Positions 9,152-17,225 are shown, counted from the first letter of the stretch. The stretch: 64,000 nt of DNA from Caryophanales bacterium (GCA_029256085.1 JAQSYP010000001.1:516497-580496), one strand, 5' to 3'. Translations and numbers: made by a program. Notes: generated from the sequence alone by a model not told the origin.

Positions 9152-9771
9152 TCTCTAACACTACAAAGCTTACACGTGAAAACTTCCCAATTAATCCAGA
9201 GCGTGCAACGCTTGAGGGGCAAAATAAATATTTAGGTTTCTGGTTTTTCTTATGCGGGGAGACTGTTCTGTTTGCATGTTTAATAGGAACGTATCTTGCT
9301 CTTAAAAACTCATATAGCACTGGATTATCGAGTAATGAATTATTTGAATATCCTTTAATACTAATAGCAACTATCTTCCTTTTAACTAGTTCTTTAACAA
9401 GTGCATTAGCAGTTTACGAGATGAAAAGATTTAAATTTGTAAATATGCAACTATGGTTTTTTATAACAGTGCTTCTAGGGTGTTCATTCCTAGCATTGGA
9501 AGTTTATGAGTTTATACACTATGTAGATAAAGGATTTAAATTTACAACAAGCCCTTTTTCTTCTAGTTTCTACACATTGGTAGGTTTCCATGGTGCTCAT
9601 GTTAGCTTTGGAATATTATGGTTTTTAACTCTAATGTTAAGAAATGCAAAGAGTGGCCTTTCGCTAGTAAATGCCCCTAAATATTATCTGGCTAGTCTGT
9701 ATTGGCATTTTGTAGATGTTGTATGGGTGTTTATTTTCACCGTCGTATATTTGTTAGGGATGGTGGGTTAA
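9148..9771 (+). CDS. ctaE: Cytochrome caa3 oxidase subunit III
   Basis: COX3 family, 207 residues, about five membrane helices. Motifs include LGFWFFLCGETVLFAC near residue 30, GFHGAHVSFGI and ASLYWHFVDVVWVFIF at the C-terminus. It stabilises the oxidase core. The ATG overlaps the ctaD stop and is preceded by GAGGAGG; the stop abuts the ctaF start. Confidence 0.97.
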   Translation: MISNTTKLTRENFPINPERATLEGQNKYLGFWFFLCGETVLFACLIGTYLALKNSYSTGLSSNELFEYPLILIATIFLLTSSLTSALAVYEMKRFKFVNMQLWFFITVLLGCSFLALEVYEFIHYVDKGFKFTTSPFSSSFYTLVGFHGAHVSFGILWFLTLMLRNAKSGLSLVNAPKYYLASLYWHFVDVVWVFIFTVVYLLGMVG

Positions 9772-10080
9772 ATGAATGATAAGAAAAATACACTAAACAA
9801 ACAGAAACTTAATAAAGAATTAAAGATCCAATTATTAGTGTTTATTGTAACTTTATTATTAACTGTACTTGCTTTTGTTGCAGTAGCGAGTGAGAAGTTT
9901 GCCCCAACATTTATTGCGCCTTTTATTGTTACTTTAGCTGTAGTTCAAGTAATCTTTCAATTGTATTATTTTATGCATCTAAAAGATAAGGGTAATAAGG
10001 AAATAAGTATTTTTCTTTATGGAGGGTTATTAATAGGAGTGCTAACAGTCATTGCCTGCTTATTTATTGTATGGCTGTAA
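9772..10080 (+). CDS. ctaF: Cytochrome caa3 oxidase subunit IV
   Basis: Small subunit of 102 residues with three membrane helices. It matches the Bacillus CtaF/COX4 type in size, topology and the segment VVQVIFQLYYFMHLKDKG. It begins immediately after the ctaE stop. Confidence 0.95.
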   Translation: MNDKKNTLNKQKLNKELKIQLLVFIVTLLLTVLAFVAVASEKFAPTFIAPFIVTLAVVQVIFQLYYFMHLKDKGNKEISIFLYGGLLIGVLTVIACLFIVWL

Positions 10081-10110
10081 TATCCTGCATTAATAGAGAG
10101 AAGGTTTATT

Positions 10111-10908
10111 ATGAATTTAATTGAGACTTTAGGTTTTGAAGCCGCATGGAGTCCTTACTTTCTCGTTTTTTTGTCGACTATATACCTTGTATTTATGATT
10201 ATGTTTAAGAATAAAATTAAGAAAATATATTTTACTGTTTCTATTATACTAATTTACCTTGTTAAGGGGAGTCCTATTGACTTATACAGCCATTTTTTAT
10301 TCTCTGTCCATATGACGCAAATGGCAATTCTCTTTTTAGTTATCCCACCAATTATTTTGTATAGCTGTAGGGATTTTGAAATTTTAAATACTTTAAATAA
10401 ATTTAACAAACCTTTATTATCACTATTTTTATTTAATGGAGTATTCTCGATTTATCACTTCCCTATTATCTTTGATTTTGTAAAGTCAAATATTTATTTG
10501 CACGCACTAACAAATATATTTATTTTTATATTAGCTATTTTAATGTGGGTTCCTATAGTTATAGATAGAAGTGAACTTTCACAAATGCAGAAAATCGGTT
10601 ATATTTTCGCAAATGGTGTACTTATAACACCTGCATGTGCGCTTATTATATTTAGTAATCATACGTTATACGACACTTATACGACTATGGGTGGGGTAAT
10701 GAACTCACTTCGACTTTGCATACCTGCTTCAGCCTTTGATACTATTGATAGTAGCTTCATAGATAGAATTCTTACGATGTCAAAATTATATGATCAACAA
10801 CTTGGTGGGGTTATTATGAAGATCCTTCAAGAAGTTATTTACGGTTTTTCTATTGGATTTGTCTTTCTTGAGTGGCTTAAAGCTGAGAAAGAAAATGTAT
10901 ATGAATAA
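10111..10908 (+). CDS. ctaG: Cytochrome oxidase assembly protein CtaG (Caa3_CtaG family)
   Basis: Polytopic protein of 265 residues with about seven membrane segments. The Caa3_CtaG pattern is recognisable: GSPIDLYSHFLFSVHMTQ with conserved His residues, MWVPIVI and PACALIIF. In Bacillus it is needed for active caa3 oxidase, probably in copper delivery; it is unrelated to the mitochondrial Cox11/CtaG family. Last gene of the operon, followed by a strong terminator. Confidence 0.95.
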   Translation: MNLIETLGFEAAWSPYFLVFLSTIYLVFMIMFKNKIKKIYFTVSIILIYLVKGSPIDLYSHFLFSVHMTQMAILFLVIPPIILYSCRDFEILNTLNKFNKPLLSLFLFNGVFSIYHFPIIFDFVKSNIYLHALTNIFIFILAILMWVPIVIDRSELSQMQKIGYIFANGVLITPACALIIFSNHTLYDTYTTMGGVMNSLRLCIPASAFDTIDSSFIDRILTMSKLYDQQLGGVIMKILQEVIYGFSIGFVFLEWLKAEKENVYE

Positions 10909-10917
10909 TAAAATAAA

Positions 10918-10958
10918 GGGGTCTCAAAAGTCTAATTAAGACTTTTGGGACCCTCTTT
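10918..10958 (+). terminator. Terminator of the cta operon
   Basis: GGTCTCAAAAGTCT pairs with AGACTTTTGGGACC around an AT loop, with one G-U pair, followed by CTCTTT. The stem is long, about 15 bp. Confidence 0.88.
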
Positions 10959-11004
10959 GGCCATTCGTCATCATGTTATTTTAAAAATAATTACAAGATA
11001 CTAT

Positions 11005-11056
11005 TTGATTGTAGCGGAGGTGCTCGCGGAAAGTGAGCGCCGAAAGCGCAAATCAA
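11005..11056 (+). repeat. Short hairpin element resembling part of family B
   Basis: An outer stem TTGATT/AATCAA encloses GCG/CGC and GGTGCTC/GAGCGCC, with the loop GCGGAAAGT. The string CGCGGAAAGTGAGC differs by one base from CGCGGAAAGCGAGC in the family B repeats. The rest of the 10959-11143 gap shows no gene; a small palindrome CCGGCCTAGCCGG at about 11113 may end the leftward ylbA transcript but lacks a clear T run. Confidence 0.5.
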
Positions 11057-11143
11057 CAAAATTAATATTAATAGTTAGTTTTTTTTACTCATAGCTTTAA
11101 GCTTTTTAGAACACCGGCCTAGCCGGTGGTATTCATCTAACAA

Positions 11144-11488
11144 TCAAAGTAATTTTTCAAACCTTTTCAGTAAATCTTTAGAAGAATTAACAACCTGTTT
11201 TGGAAAAAACTCATCATCACTATATTCAAGACCATGGTTAAAATAATACTTACCTATATAAGGCTTTTTCAGGCAAATTACTGCTTCTTTATCTCCAATA
11301 TTACCTTCTTTTGCTACTCCTGGTATCCGTAAATAAAAAATGCCATAATTATTCTTAAACTTATAATCATAAATTACCCGTTCATAATCCCAGTGATCAC
11401 CTATACTGAAATTTAATTTTTTCATAATATCATCTAAATATAGAAAGTCAACCTCACAATTTTCAATATTTACATTTTCTAAATACAT
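11144..11488 (-). CDS. ylbA: YugN-like family protein (YlbA)
   Basis: 114 residues, no membrane segment. The segment KLNFSIGDHWDYERVIYDYK followed by YGIFYLRIPG is typical of the YugN-like family, and its location after ctaG on the opposite strand equals B. subtilis ylbA. The function is unknown. The ATG is preceded by AGGAGGTG, an excellent ribosome site. Its neighbour ylbB (a CBS-domain gene in B. subtilis) is missing here. Confidence 0.85.
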   Translation of the reverse strand: MYLENVNIENCEVDFLYLDDIMKKLNFSIGDHWDYERVIYDYKFKNNYGIFYLRIPGVAKEGNIGDKEAVICLKKPYIGKYYFNHGLEYSDDEFFPKQVVNSSKDLLKRFEKLL

Positions 11489-11626
11489 ATTTTACACCTC
11501 CTATATTTCTTAACTACAAAAAATTACATATATTAGAAGAGAAGTAAAAATTAAAAGTAGTAAAACCAATATTTGATATTTCAGTGGAATGTATATTACT
11601 ATCATATTAATGGGTAGGTGAAAATA

Positions 11627-12655
11627 TTGAAGACAATTAAATTTATTTTTTTATTAATAATAGTTGTTACTTTTGGGATGATTACTGAAAATTACGTAGT
11701 ACTGGACAAAAAAGATAAATCTTTACCAATATTAGAGACTATACCTAAAGAAAAGCTAAAGGAAGATACTAAAGTATTTAAGAAAAGCATCGGTTCGTAC
11801 ATTGGAAAAGATGTTAAAGATTTTATAAAAATATACGGTAAACCACAAGATAAATATAAATCCGCTTATGACTATGATTGGATGATGTATAAGAAGGATA
11901 GCGCTTATATTTATATAGGAGTACAGAAGAATAAAATAATAACTGCCTTTGTAGCTGGAAATGGGGTTAATGTAGAACCGTTTAAGCTAGGAGAATCCCA
12001 AGAACAAATTTTTCAAAGAATAATTATTTCAGAAGAGATTAGTTTTAAAATAGGCGAAAATACATATCAAATGGAGCTTTCAGAAAATGACCTAATGTCA
12101 AAACCTATTACAAAGATAGATAATACATGGGTTCAGCTTTATTTTGATAAAGTATACGGTAAGTTAGTCGGAATAAGATACTCACAGTCTGAAACTTTAA
12201 TTAAACAGAAACCTTTTGAAACAATGTATTCAGGAGAACTTATCAAGCCAGAGCCAATTAGTGATAAAGACTGGGTAGCCGTGAATAAAGGTAATGAAAA
12301 ACAAATACTAGTAATTTCAAATTACTTAAGAAATTATTATGGAATAGAATCGTTAGAAAGAAATTTCACATTAGATGTAGTTGCATATAAACATAGTGAG
12401 GATATGTTCAATAATTCTTTTTTTGCTCATGAATCTCCAACGAATGGAAACCTCGAGGCACGATTAATTTCAGGCAAAATTCAGTTTGCTCTTGCAGGTG
12501 AAAATATTGCTAGTAAATACATAGATGGGATAGATGTTACCTTTGGATGGTTGAATAGTGAAAACCACAGAACTAACCTTTTAAGTAAAGATTTTAATCA
12601 AATAGGAATTGGAGTTGTAAAGGATCATTTCACTCAAGAATTTACAAAAAAATAA
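11627..12655 (+). CDS. ylbC: Secreted CAP-domain protein YlbC
   Basis: About 342 residues with an N-terminal signal anchor, a central region of the CAP-associated type (about 65-200; YIGKDVKDFIKIYGKP), and a C-terminal CAP/SCP domain (about 225-342) with HSEDMFNNSFFAHESP, LAGENIA and ENHRTNLL, the usual His/Glu cavity residues. The function in Bacillus is unclear; expected to be extracytoplasmic. I prefer TTG at 11627, correctly spaced from GGTAGGTGA; GTG at 11618 is in frame but overlaps that site. Confidence 0.88.
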   Translation: MKTIKFIFLLIIVVTFGMITENYVVLDKKDKSLPILETIPKEKLKEDTKVFKKSIGSYIGKDVKDFIKIYGKPQDKYKSAYDYDWMMYKKDSAYIYIGVQKNKIITAFVAGNGVNVEPFKLGESQEQIFQRIIISEEISFKIGENTYQMELSENDLMSKPITKIDNTWVQLYFDKVYGKLVGIRYSQSETLIKQKPFETMYSGELIKPEPISDKDWVAVNKGNEKQILVISNYLRNYYGIESLERNFTLDVVAYKHSEDMFNNSFFAHESPTNGNLEARLISGKIQFALAGENIASKYIDGIDVTFGWLNSENHRTNLLSKDFNQIGIGVVKDHFTQEFTKK

Positions 12656-12735
12656 TAAAATAGGCGAACCTCTCACTTTGTCCTAGTCTAAACTATATTA
12701 GGCACATATATTAGGACGAAAGGGTGGCTAATACT

Positions 12736-13203
12736 GTGGGAAAAGTAAAGAATCCGTCTGTCCAGGAATTCAAGAAGTTTGTAAAAAAACATCCAAAACT
12801 AATTACAGAAGTTAGAAAAGGCTCAAAATCTTGGCAGGAATTATATGAGGACTGGACTATTATAGGTGAGAAAGATGATTATTGGAATGATTATCGTGAA
12901 GTAGACTCTACATTAGTTAATAACGAAACAGTATCATCAGAACCTACTCAAAATGAAGTTAAGAAAAATCCACTAACATCTCTGTTATCTGGAGAAAATA
13001 AAACTGCGATGGATTGGGTAGGAACAATATTCACTGCTATGAAGCAAGTTGATATGAATCAAGTACAAAATCAAATTTCAAATGTAGGTACAACTTTACA
13101 ATCAATTCAGCAAGTTATTCAACAGTTTAGAACTCCAACAACAGATAATAAGGCGAAAAATCCGACAAGACATGAACCTCCTACTTTCTTTCAAAGGGAT
13201 TAG
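12736..13203 (+). CDS. ylbD: YlbD-like spore coat-associated protein
   Basis: About 155 residues, soluble and charged. The N-terminal NPSVQEFKKFVKKHPKLI followed by VRKGSKSWQELYEDW matches the YlbD coat protein family. The C-terminal half is Gln/Asn-rich with possible coiled coil (residues about 100-135). GTG at 12736 sits 8 nt after AAAGGGTGG; GTG at 12724 is also possible. It is followed 6 nt later by ylbE, forming the ylbD-ylbE pair of B. subtilis. The role in the coat is known only by association. Confidence 0.82.
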   Translation: MGKVKNPSVQEFKKFVKKHPKLITEVRKGSKSWQELYEDWTIIGEKDDYWNDYREVDSTLVNNETVSSEPTQNEVKKNPLTSLLSGENKTAMDWVGTIFTAMKQVDMNQVQNQISNVGTTLQSIQQVIQQFRTPTTDNKAKNPTRHEPPTFFQRD

Positions 13204-13209
13204 TAAGTT

Positions 13210-13452
13210 ATGAGACGAGACGTTCTAGAACACTTATATAGTAATGAAGATTTATTAAGGTTTGTTAGAGAGCAACCACAATGGTATCGAAAATTAACAC
13301 GAAACCCAGAGGACTTGGAATCGATAGAGATAGCATCATTACAATACTTTAAGAAATCAATACCTGACAGAGTAGGACAGCTGTATAGTAACGTGCAACT
13401 TGCATCGTTTATGCTTGAGGCTATTAAATCAATGAATACAAATTCATCATAA
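13210..13452 (+). CDS. ylbE: YlbE-like family protein
   Basis: 80 residues, soluble. It starts with MRRDVLEHLYSNEDLLRFVR and contains QPQWYRKLTRNP, typical of YlbE. Function unknown. It follows ylbD closely and is closed by a terminator. Confidence 0.87.
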   Translation: MRRDVLEHLYSNEDLLRFVREQPQWYRKLTRNPEDLESIEIASLQYFKKSIPDRVGQLYSNVQLASFMLEAIKSMNTNSS

Positions 13453-13455
13453 TAG

Positions 13456-13490
13456 GAAGTCTCAAAAAAAAGAGACTTTCTATTTATTTT
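13456..13490 (+). terminator. Terminator of ylbDE
   Basis: AAGTCTC pairs with GAGACTT around an A-rich loop, followed by TCTATTTATTTT. Confidence 0.75.
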
Positions 13491-13516
13491 GATTTCTATC
13501 TTTTTTTTAGTAAAAT
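13489..13516 (+). promoter_or_regulatory. Predicted sigma-A promoter of the phosphatase-ricF unit
   Basis: TTGATT (13489-13494) and TAAAAT (13511-13516) are separated by 16 bp and lie about 30 bp before the start codon. They come directly after the ylbE terminator, so a new transcription unit probably begins here. Confidence 0.5.
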
Positions 13517-13547
13517 ATCGTTAAATCTGTTATAAAGGAGTAAGGTA

Positions 13548-14126
13548 ATGACTGAAATATGTTTAGTAAGACATGGGCAAACAGATTGGAACTTTAATGG
13601 ATTAATTCAAGGAAGGGAAGACATTCCTCTTAATAGATCTGGGATGATTCAAGCAAGAGAAAGTGCAAAGTTTTTGAGTAAAGAAAAATGGGATATAATA
13701 GTTAGTAGTCCACTTTCAAGAGCCTATGATACAGCTAAAATAATTGCGCTTGAACTTAATCTAGATATAGAAAAAATACAAATCGATGAAAGGCTAATTG
13801 AACGAAATTTCGGTGAAGCCTCTGGTAAGGATTACAAATTATATAAAAGTAAATATATAGAGGGAAAAATTTTCGGCATGGAAAGTGATGAAGAACTGAT
13901 AAATAGGTGTTTCAGCGCAATACAAGATATAATGGAAAATTTTTCGGGTAAGAGAATTATTATAGTAGCTCATTCCCATGCAATAAAAGCAATTCTTCAT
14001 AAAATTTCACCTAATGAAGTAAACTTTACAACGAAATTAAATAATGCATGTACAAGTTATATAAGCTGCAAAGAAAATAAGTGGGAACTATTAAAATATA
14101 ATATTTCCGATCACATAACAACTTAA
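13548..14126 (+). CDS. Histidine phosphatase family protein (PhoE/YhfR-like)
   Basis: 192 residues, soluble, phosphoglycerate-mutase-like fold. CLVRHGQTDWNFNGLIQGRE near the N-terminus contains the catalytic RHG; SPLSRAYDTA, IDERLIERNFGEASG and the C-terminal AHSHAIKAIL complete the family pattern. It resembles broad-specificity phosphatases of the B. subtilis PhoE/YhfR type; the substrate cannot be told. The ATG is preceded by AAAGGAG. It sits 10 nt upstream of ricF, where B. subtilis has nothing, so co-transcription with ricF is likely. Confidence 0.85.
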   Translation: MTEICLVRHGQTDWNFNGLIQGREDIPLNRSGMIQARESAKFLSKEKWDIIVSSPLSRAYDTAKIIALELNLDIEKIQIDERLIERNFGEASGKDYKLYKSKYIEGKIFGMESDEELINRCFSAIQDIMENFSGKRIIIVAHSHAIKAILHKISPNEVNFTTKLNNACTSYISCKENKWELLKYNISDHITT

Positions 14127-14136
14127 AGGAGATAAA

Positions 14137-14571
14137 ATGATCTTTTCAACTGAAATACTAGAAATTGAAAATAAATGTGAAGAAGTAATTAGTGTAATAA
14201 TAAATTCTGAAATTTTTAGTGAATATAAATATGCAAAAGAAAATCTAATAAATGATGAAGAAGCAATTGAGTTAGTTAAAAAATTCTCGGAATTAAAAGA
14301 GAAATATGAAGAAGTACAGAGGTTTGGAAAGTACCATCCAGACTATACAGTTATACGAAAAGAAATGTCTGAAATGAAAAAGTTAATTGACTCAAATGAA
14401 AGCATTACTAACTTTAAAAAAAATGAAAAAAATCTCCAATTACTTTTAAATGAAATCGGAGTAATTATTGCTGAAAGTGTATCAAGTAACGTAAAAGTTG
14501 TAACTGAAAATAGTTTGCATAGTAAAGGATGTTCATGTAATTCAAACAAACAGGGTTGCTCTTGTAAATAA
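14137..14571 (+). CDS. ricF: RicF (YlbF), subunit of the RicAFT complex
   Basis: 144 residues, helical, YmcA/YlbF family. The core VQRFGKYHPDYTVIRKEM is highly typical. The C-terminal tail has four Cys in the order CSC ... CSC, corresponding to the B. subtilis RicF Cys-rich tail that helps bind iron-sulfur clusters. With YmcA (RicA) and YaaT (RicT) it acts with RNase Y in mRNA maturation and influences competence, sporulation and biofilm formation (known from B. subtilis). Good AAGGAG ribosome site. Confidence 0.93.
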   Translation: MIFSTEILEIENKCEEVISVIINSEIFSEYKYAKENLINDEEAIELVKKFSELKEKYEEVQRFGKYHPDYTVIRKEMSEMKKLIDSNESITNFKKNEKNLQLLLNEIGVIIAESVSSNVKVVTENSLHSKGCSCNSNKQGCSCK

Positions 14572-14640
14572 ATATTTGCACTTTAAAAAATATTCATGTT
14601 AGACTTATACTAAACGGATTAATATTAAGGGGTTACTTCT

Positions 14641-14916
14641 ATGTTTGAAAATAGACAAGGAATGATAGTGTACTTACATTCAACTAAAAACGCTAGAGCG
14701 TTACGAAAATATGGAAATATACACTACGTTTCAAAAAAAATGAAATATGTTGTTCTATATTGTGCAATGGAAAATATCGATGAAATACAAGAAAAGGTTA
14801 ATCAACTACCTTTTGTTAAAGATGTAAAATTAAGCTTTAAACCATTTATAAGAACTGAATACGATAGTTCAAGTAAGGAAAAAGAAAAAGAGTACGATTA
14901 TAATTTTGGAATTTAA
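14641..14916 (+). CDS. ylbG: YlbG family protein (DUF2129)
   Basis: 91 residues, cytosolic. MIVYLHSTKNARALRKYGNI followed by HYVSKKMKYVVLYC matches YlbG. Function unknown. Same order as B. subtilis (ylbF-ylbG). AAGGGG ribosome site. Confidence 0.9.
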   Translation: MFENRQGMIVYLHSTKNARALRKYGNIHYVSKKMKYVVLYCAMENIDEIQEKVNQLPFVKDVKLSFKPFIRTEYDSSSKEKEKEYDYNFGI

Positions 14917-14917
14917 A

Positions 14918-14950
14918 AAGAAGGTCCGCCAATGACCTTCTTTTTTTTGT
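14918..14950 (+). terminator. Terminator after ylbG
   Basis: AAGAAGGTC pairs with GACCTTCTT and runs into a T tract. It lies between ylbG and the convergent gene at 14965. Confidence 0.9.
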
Positions 14951-14964
14951 TATAATGAAGATAG

Positions 14965-15351
14965 CTAAATACCTGGAATTATTCTGTTCATTCTAAATAT
15001 GCCAGTTAAATATGCATAAAATAATTCCTTATCAACAAAATCAATCGAACTTTTAGTATCTAAAGTTATTACTGTTTTATTGTTTTTTTCAGCAAGTTCA
15101 TAGAATAAGAGTCTTCTTTTACTTTCTTTATTGTCAGTAAGTGGAACACCTTCTCGGCAAAGGTACATTGGCTGGAAATTACCAGTTACTGTTGGGGTAA
15201 GTATGACGATAAAAGAGAGCATAGTAGTCCCGTTTATGCAGGTTTTTAGCTCAACTAAATTAGCTAACCTATCTTCATTCCTTAAACAAATTTCTATAAG
15301 CTCATATAGATCAGAGTAGCCATTGCCTAGTTCGATAAATCTTTGAATCAT
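14965..15351 (-). CDS. Conserved Bacillaceae protein of unknown function (DUF7147-like)
   Basis: 128 residues, soluble, no catalytic motif. The sequence RFIELGNGYSDLYELIEI, FQPMYLCREGV and the C-terminal YAYLTGIFRMNRIIPGI is of a type I recall from Bacillus genomes between ylbG and rsmD, sometimes labelled (without good support) methylthioribose kinase; I would not carry that label over. I chose the ATG 10 nt after GGAGG; an in-frame TTG two codons upstream is the alternative. Confidence 0.65.
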   Translation of the reverse strand: MIQRFIELGNGYSDLYELIEICLRNEDRLANLVELKTCINGTTMLSFIVILTPTVTGNFQPMYLCREGVPLTDNKESKRRLLFYELAEKNNKTVITLDTKSSIDFVDKELFYAYLTGIFRMNRIIPGI

Positions 15352-15420
15352 GTTCAATCAACCTCCACAAATGTTACTTTAGCATGGTGAAGCCATTTTT
15401 AAAAGTAAAATACTATAAAT

Positions 15421-15547
15421 TACACTCGCAGAAACTGCTCGCTTTCCGCGGGCACGGCCTCAGGCTATTTTTGCAAGTTTCACTTGCAAAATGGATTTTC
15501 GGCTCGTGCTGTTCCCGCTGGAGTCTAGCAGTTTCTAGCTTCGTGTA
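15421..15547 (+). repeat. Family B structured repeat, copy 1
   Basis: 127-bp element with inverted ends: AGAAACTGCT near the left end and AGCAGTTTCT near the right, extended by TACAC/GTGTA. The centre has a hairpin TTTTGCAAGT/ACTTGCAAAA, and the flanks (GGGCACGG, CTCGTGCTG) can pair over much of the element. Two blocks of more than 30 bp are identical, in reverse complement, to copy 2 at about 35144-35272. No coding capacity. It fills most of the 315-bp gap between the leftward gene ending its 5' side at 15351 and the gene starting at 15667; the rest (15548-15666) is AT-rich, with presumably the next gene's promoter. Confidence 0.85.
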
Positions 15548-15666
15548 ATAAATTAACCTTTCCTTCTAAGAGTATTTGGAAAACCAACTTTATTTAAATT
15601 CTAAAAAGTCTAGACTTTATTTCGATTTTTGTTATTGTTATTGTAGGAATATAAAAGGAGACACGT

Positions 15667-17079
15667 ATGAAGAAAGCATTCATTGGTTTTTTATTTTTCT
15701 TAATAATTATTAGTTCAATTTTAATTTATATTCAATGGATAGATTTCCAAGAAAAAAAGGTCATTTCTAAATCTGTTGAAGGTGTTCGAAGTGAGGCGAG
15801 AATAAAAAGTAATAGCAACATTCTGAATATAGATCAGAGTTTCAATATTAAGGACGGGAATTCGTTTGAACTACTTATTCCAGTAGGAGCGAAAAACATA
15901 AAGTGTACTTATGAAAACAAAAAAGCTTGTAATAGCTATATTCAATCCAATAAGCTAGTTGTTAATATTTCTAAAAATAAACAATTCAAAGTAATATATA
16001 ATTTATTAGTTAGTCCAAAACAAGATGATTTAATGATTAATAAACCTTTCTTTTCTCCAACAAAGAAAACTGACATTGGGTTTAAATTTGATTTAATTGA
16101 GAACTCAAGATTAACAGGCGAATGGATTTCAGGAGGGGAAACTGTTGCAGTTTCAAGGAAGGAAACATTAAATTTGTTTAGATTTAAATCGGATTCACTT
16201 GATTTATCACTATTTTATTCGAAAAATCGAATTCAAAAAATAAATAATCAACACAGTGTATTTTCAACAAATACAAATGAAAATGAAATACCTGAATTAA
16301 TAAATACAATTAAAAAAGTTATCCCTCAAAAAACTAAAATCAACTACTTAATAACTAATAACAAGGGTAGAAATTATTATTCAAAACATCTTGTAGTCAT
16401 GGGTAACACTGATAACCCAAATATAATAATCAACAATTATTTAAGGAATTATTTATTAGATAGCTGGGAATTTGAAAATAGTAACAAAGAATACTCACTT
16501 AACGTTTTATCTGGGTTGATTTTGAATTCTAGCAATAATAACAAAGTAAAATTACTTTTAAACTCATGGAATGATTCTTTTGATGAAAAAACAAAAAGAA
16601 AAATATTGAAAGATTTATTTTCCAAAGATAAAAGGTTATTTACCTCAAAAATTCTAGACGCAAGTATAAGAAAGGTAACTGGTGACAAAACTAATTTTTT
16701 CGCATTAAATGAAAAGAGTAAAGAGCTTATACCTTATTATTCATTCTATGATCAGCCGATATATATAAATAAGATAAAAATAAAACAAACAGCAATTAGT
16801 CTAGATAAAAATGTTACGGTGCCAGTAAATGTTATTGAAAATTTTGGTTTTATTGTTAAAGAAGTAAATGGTAAGCTTTTAATAACCTCTAAGGAAAATA
16901 AGTGGGAATTTACAGGAACGAAGAAAATCTTTATTTTTAATAATGAGTATTATGAGGCAGAAGAAATACCAGTTGTTAAAATAAATGATGAATTTTATAT
17001 CTCTGATATTTGGATAGACAAACTATTTAAGATAAAGATCACCCTAAAGAAGGATATGATTATAATAAATAAGCAATAA
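15667..17079 (+). CDS. Membrane-anchored extracytoplasmic protein with stalk-like C-terminal domain
   Basis: I do not recognise the whole protein. 470 residues: N-terminal membrane anchor (about 5-24), a predicted extracellular beta-rich region (about 40-200), an alpha/beta middle (about 215-345), and a C-terminal part (about 365-470; TVPVNVIENFGFIVKEVNG, ITLKKDMIIIN) resembling the copper-amine-oxidase N-domain or stalk type found in Gram-positive surface proteins. No metal-binding or catalytic motif seen. Rich in Lys/Asn/Ile. AAAGGAG precedes the ATG; its own terminator follows. It stands alone between ylbG and rsmD. Confidence 0.75.
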   Translation: MKKAFIGFLFFLIIISSILIYIQWIDFQEKKVISKSVEGVRSEARIKSNSNILNIDQSFNIKDGNSFELLIPVGAKNIKCTYENKKACNSYIQSNKLVVNISKNKQFKVIYNLLVSPKQDDLMINKPFFSPTKKTDIGFKFDLIENSRLTGEWISGGETVAVSRKETLNLFRFKSDSLDLSLFYSKNRIQKINNQHSVFSTNTNENEIPELINTIKKVIPQKTKINYLITNNKGRNYYSKHLVVMGNTDNPNIIINNYLRNYLLDSWEFENSNKEYSLNVLSGLILNSSNNNKVKLLLNSWNDSFDEKTKRKILKDLFSKDKRLFTSKILDASIRKVTGDKTNFFALNEKSKELIPYYSFYDQPIYINKIKIKQTAISLDKNVTVPVNVIENFGFIVKEVNGKLLITSKENKWEFTGTKKIFIFNNEYYEAEEIPVVKINDEFYISDIWIDKLFKIKITLKKDMIIINKQ

Positions 17080-17082
17080 AAA

Positions 17083-17112
17083 AAACCCTGCCAATTGCAG
17101 GGTCCTTCTATT
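17083..17112 (+). terminator. Terminator after the stalk-domain gene
   Basis: ACCCTGC pairs with GCAGGGT around CAATT, followed by CCTTCTATTTCT. The A-run before the stem pairs weakly with the downstream T-rich tract. Confidence 0.7.
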
Positions 17113-17124
17113 TCTAGAAACTAG

Positions 17125-17225
17125 AAAGAAGGTAAAGGGAGAGGAGAAACCGGAGGAAGAACTTATGGGGAAACGTAAGTCTTCTCCGCGGTTGGCACAA
17201 CATCACTAGAGATGTTGCCGTATTA
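17125..17225 (+). ncRNA. ylbH leader RNA motif (putative)
   Basis: Purine-rich sequence leading into two good hairpins: 17148-17193, in which AACC-GGAG-AAGA-CTTA pair with TAAG-TCTT-CTCC-GGTT around a small loop, and 17195-17219, in which CAACATC pairs with GATGTTG inside GGC/GCC. It lies about 90 nt upstream of rsmD (ylbH), the position of the Bacillus ylbH leader described by comparative genomics (Rfam ylbH family). I infer identity from position and structure; a covariance-model search would decide. Its ligand or function is not known. Confidence 0.55.

Noticed and set aside
14965..15351. Label methylthioribose kinase for the 128-residue gene
   Set aside because: The protein is far too short for that kinase and shows no ATP-binding or kinase motif.
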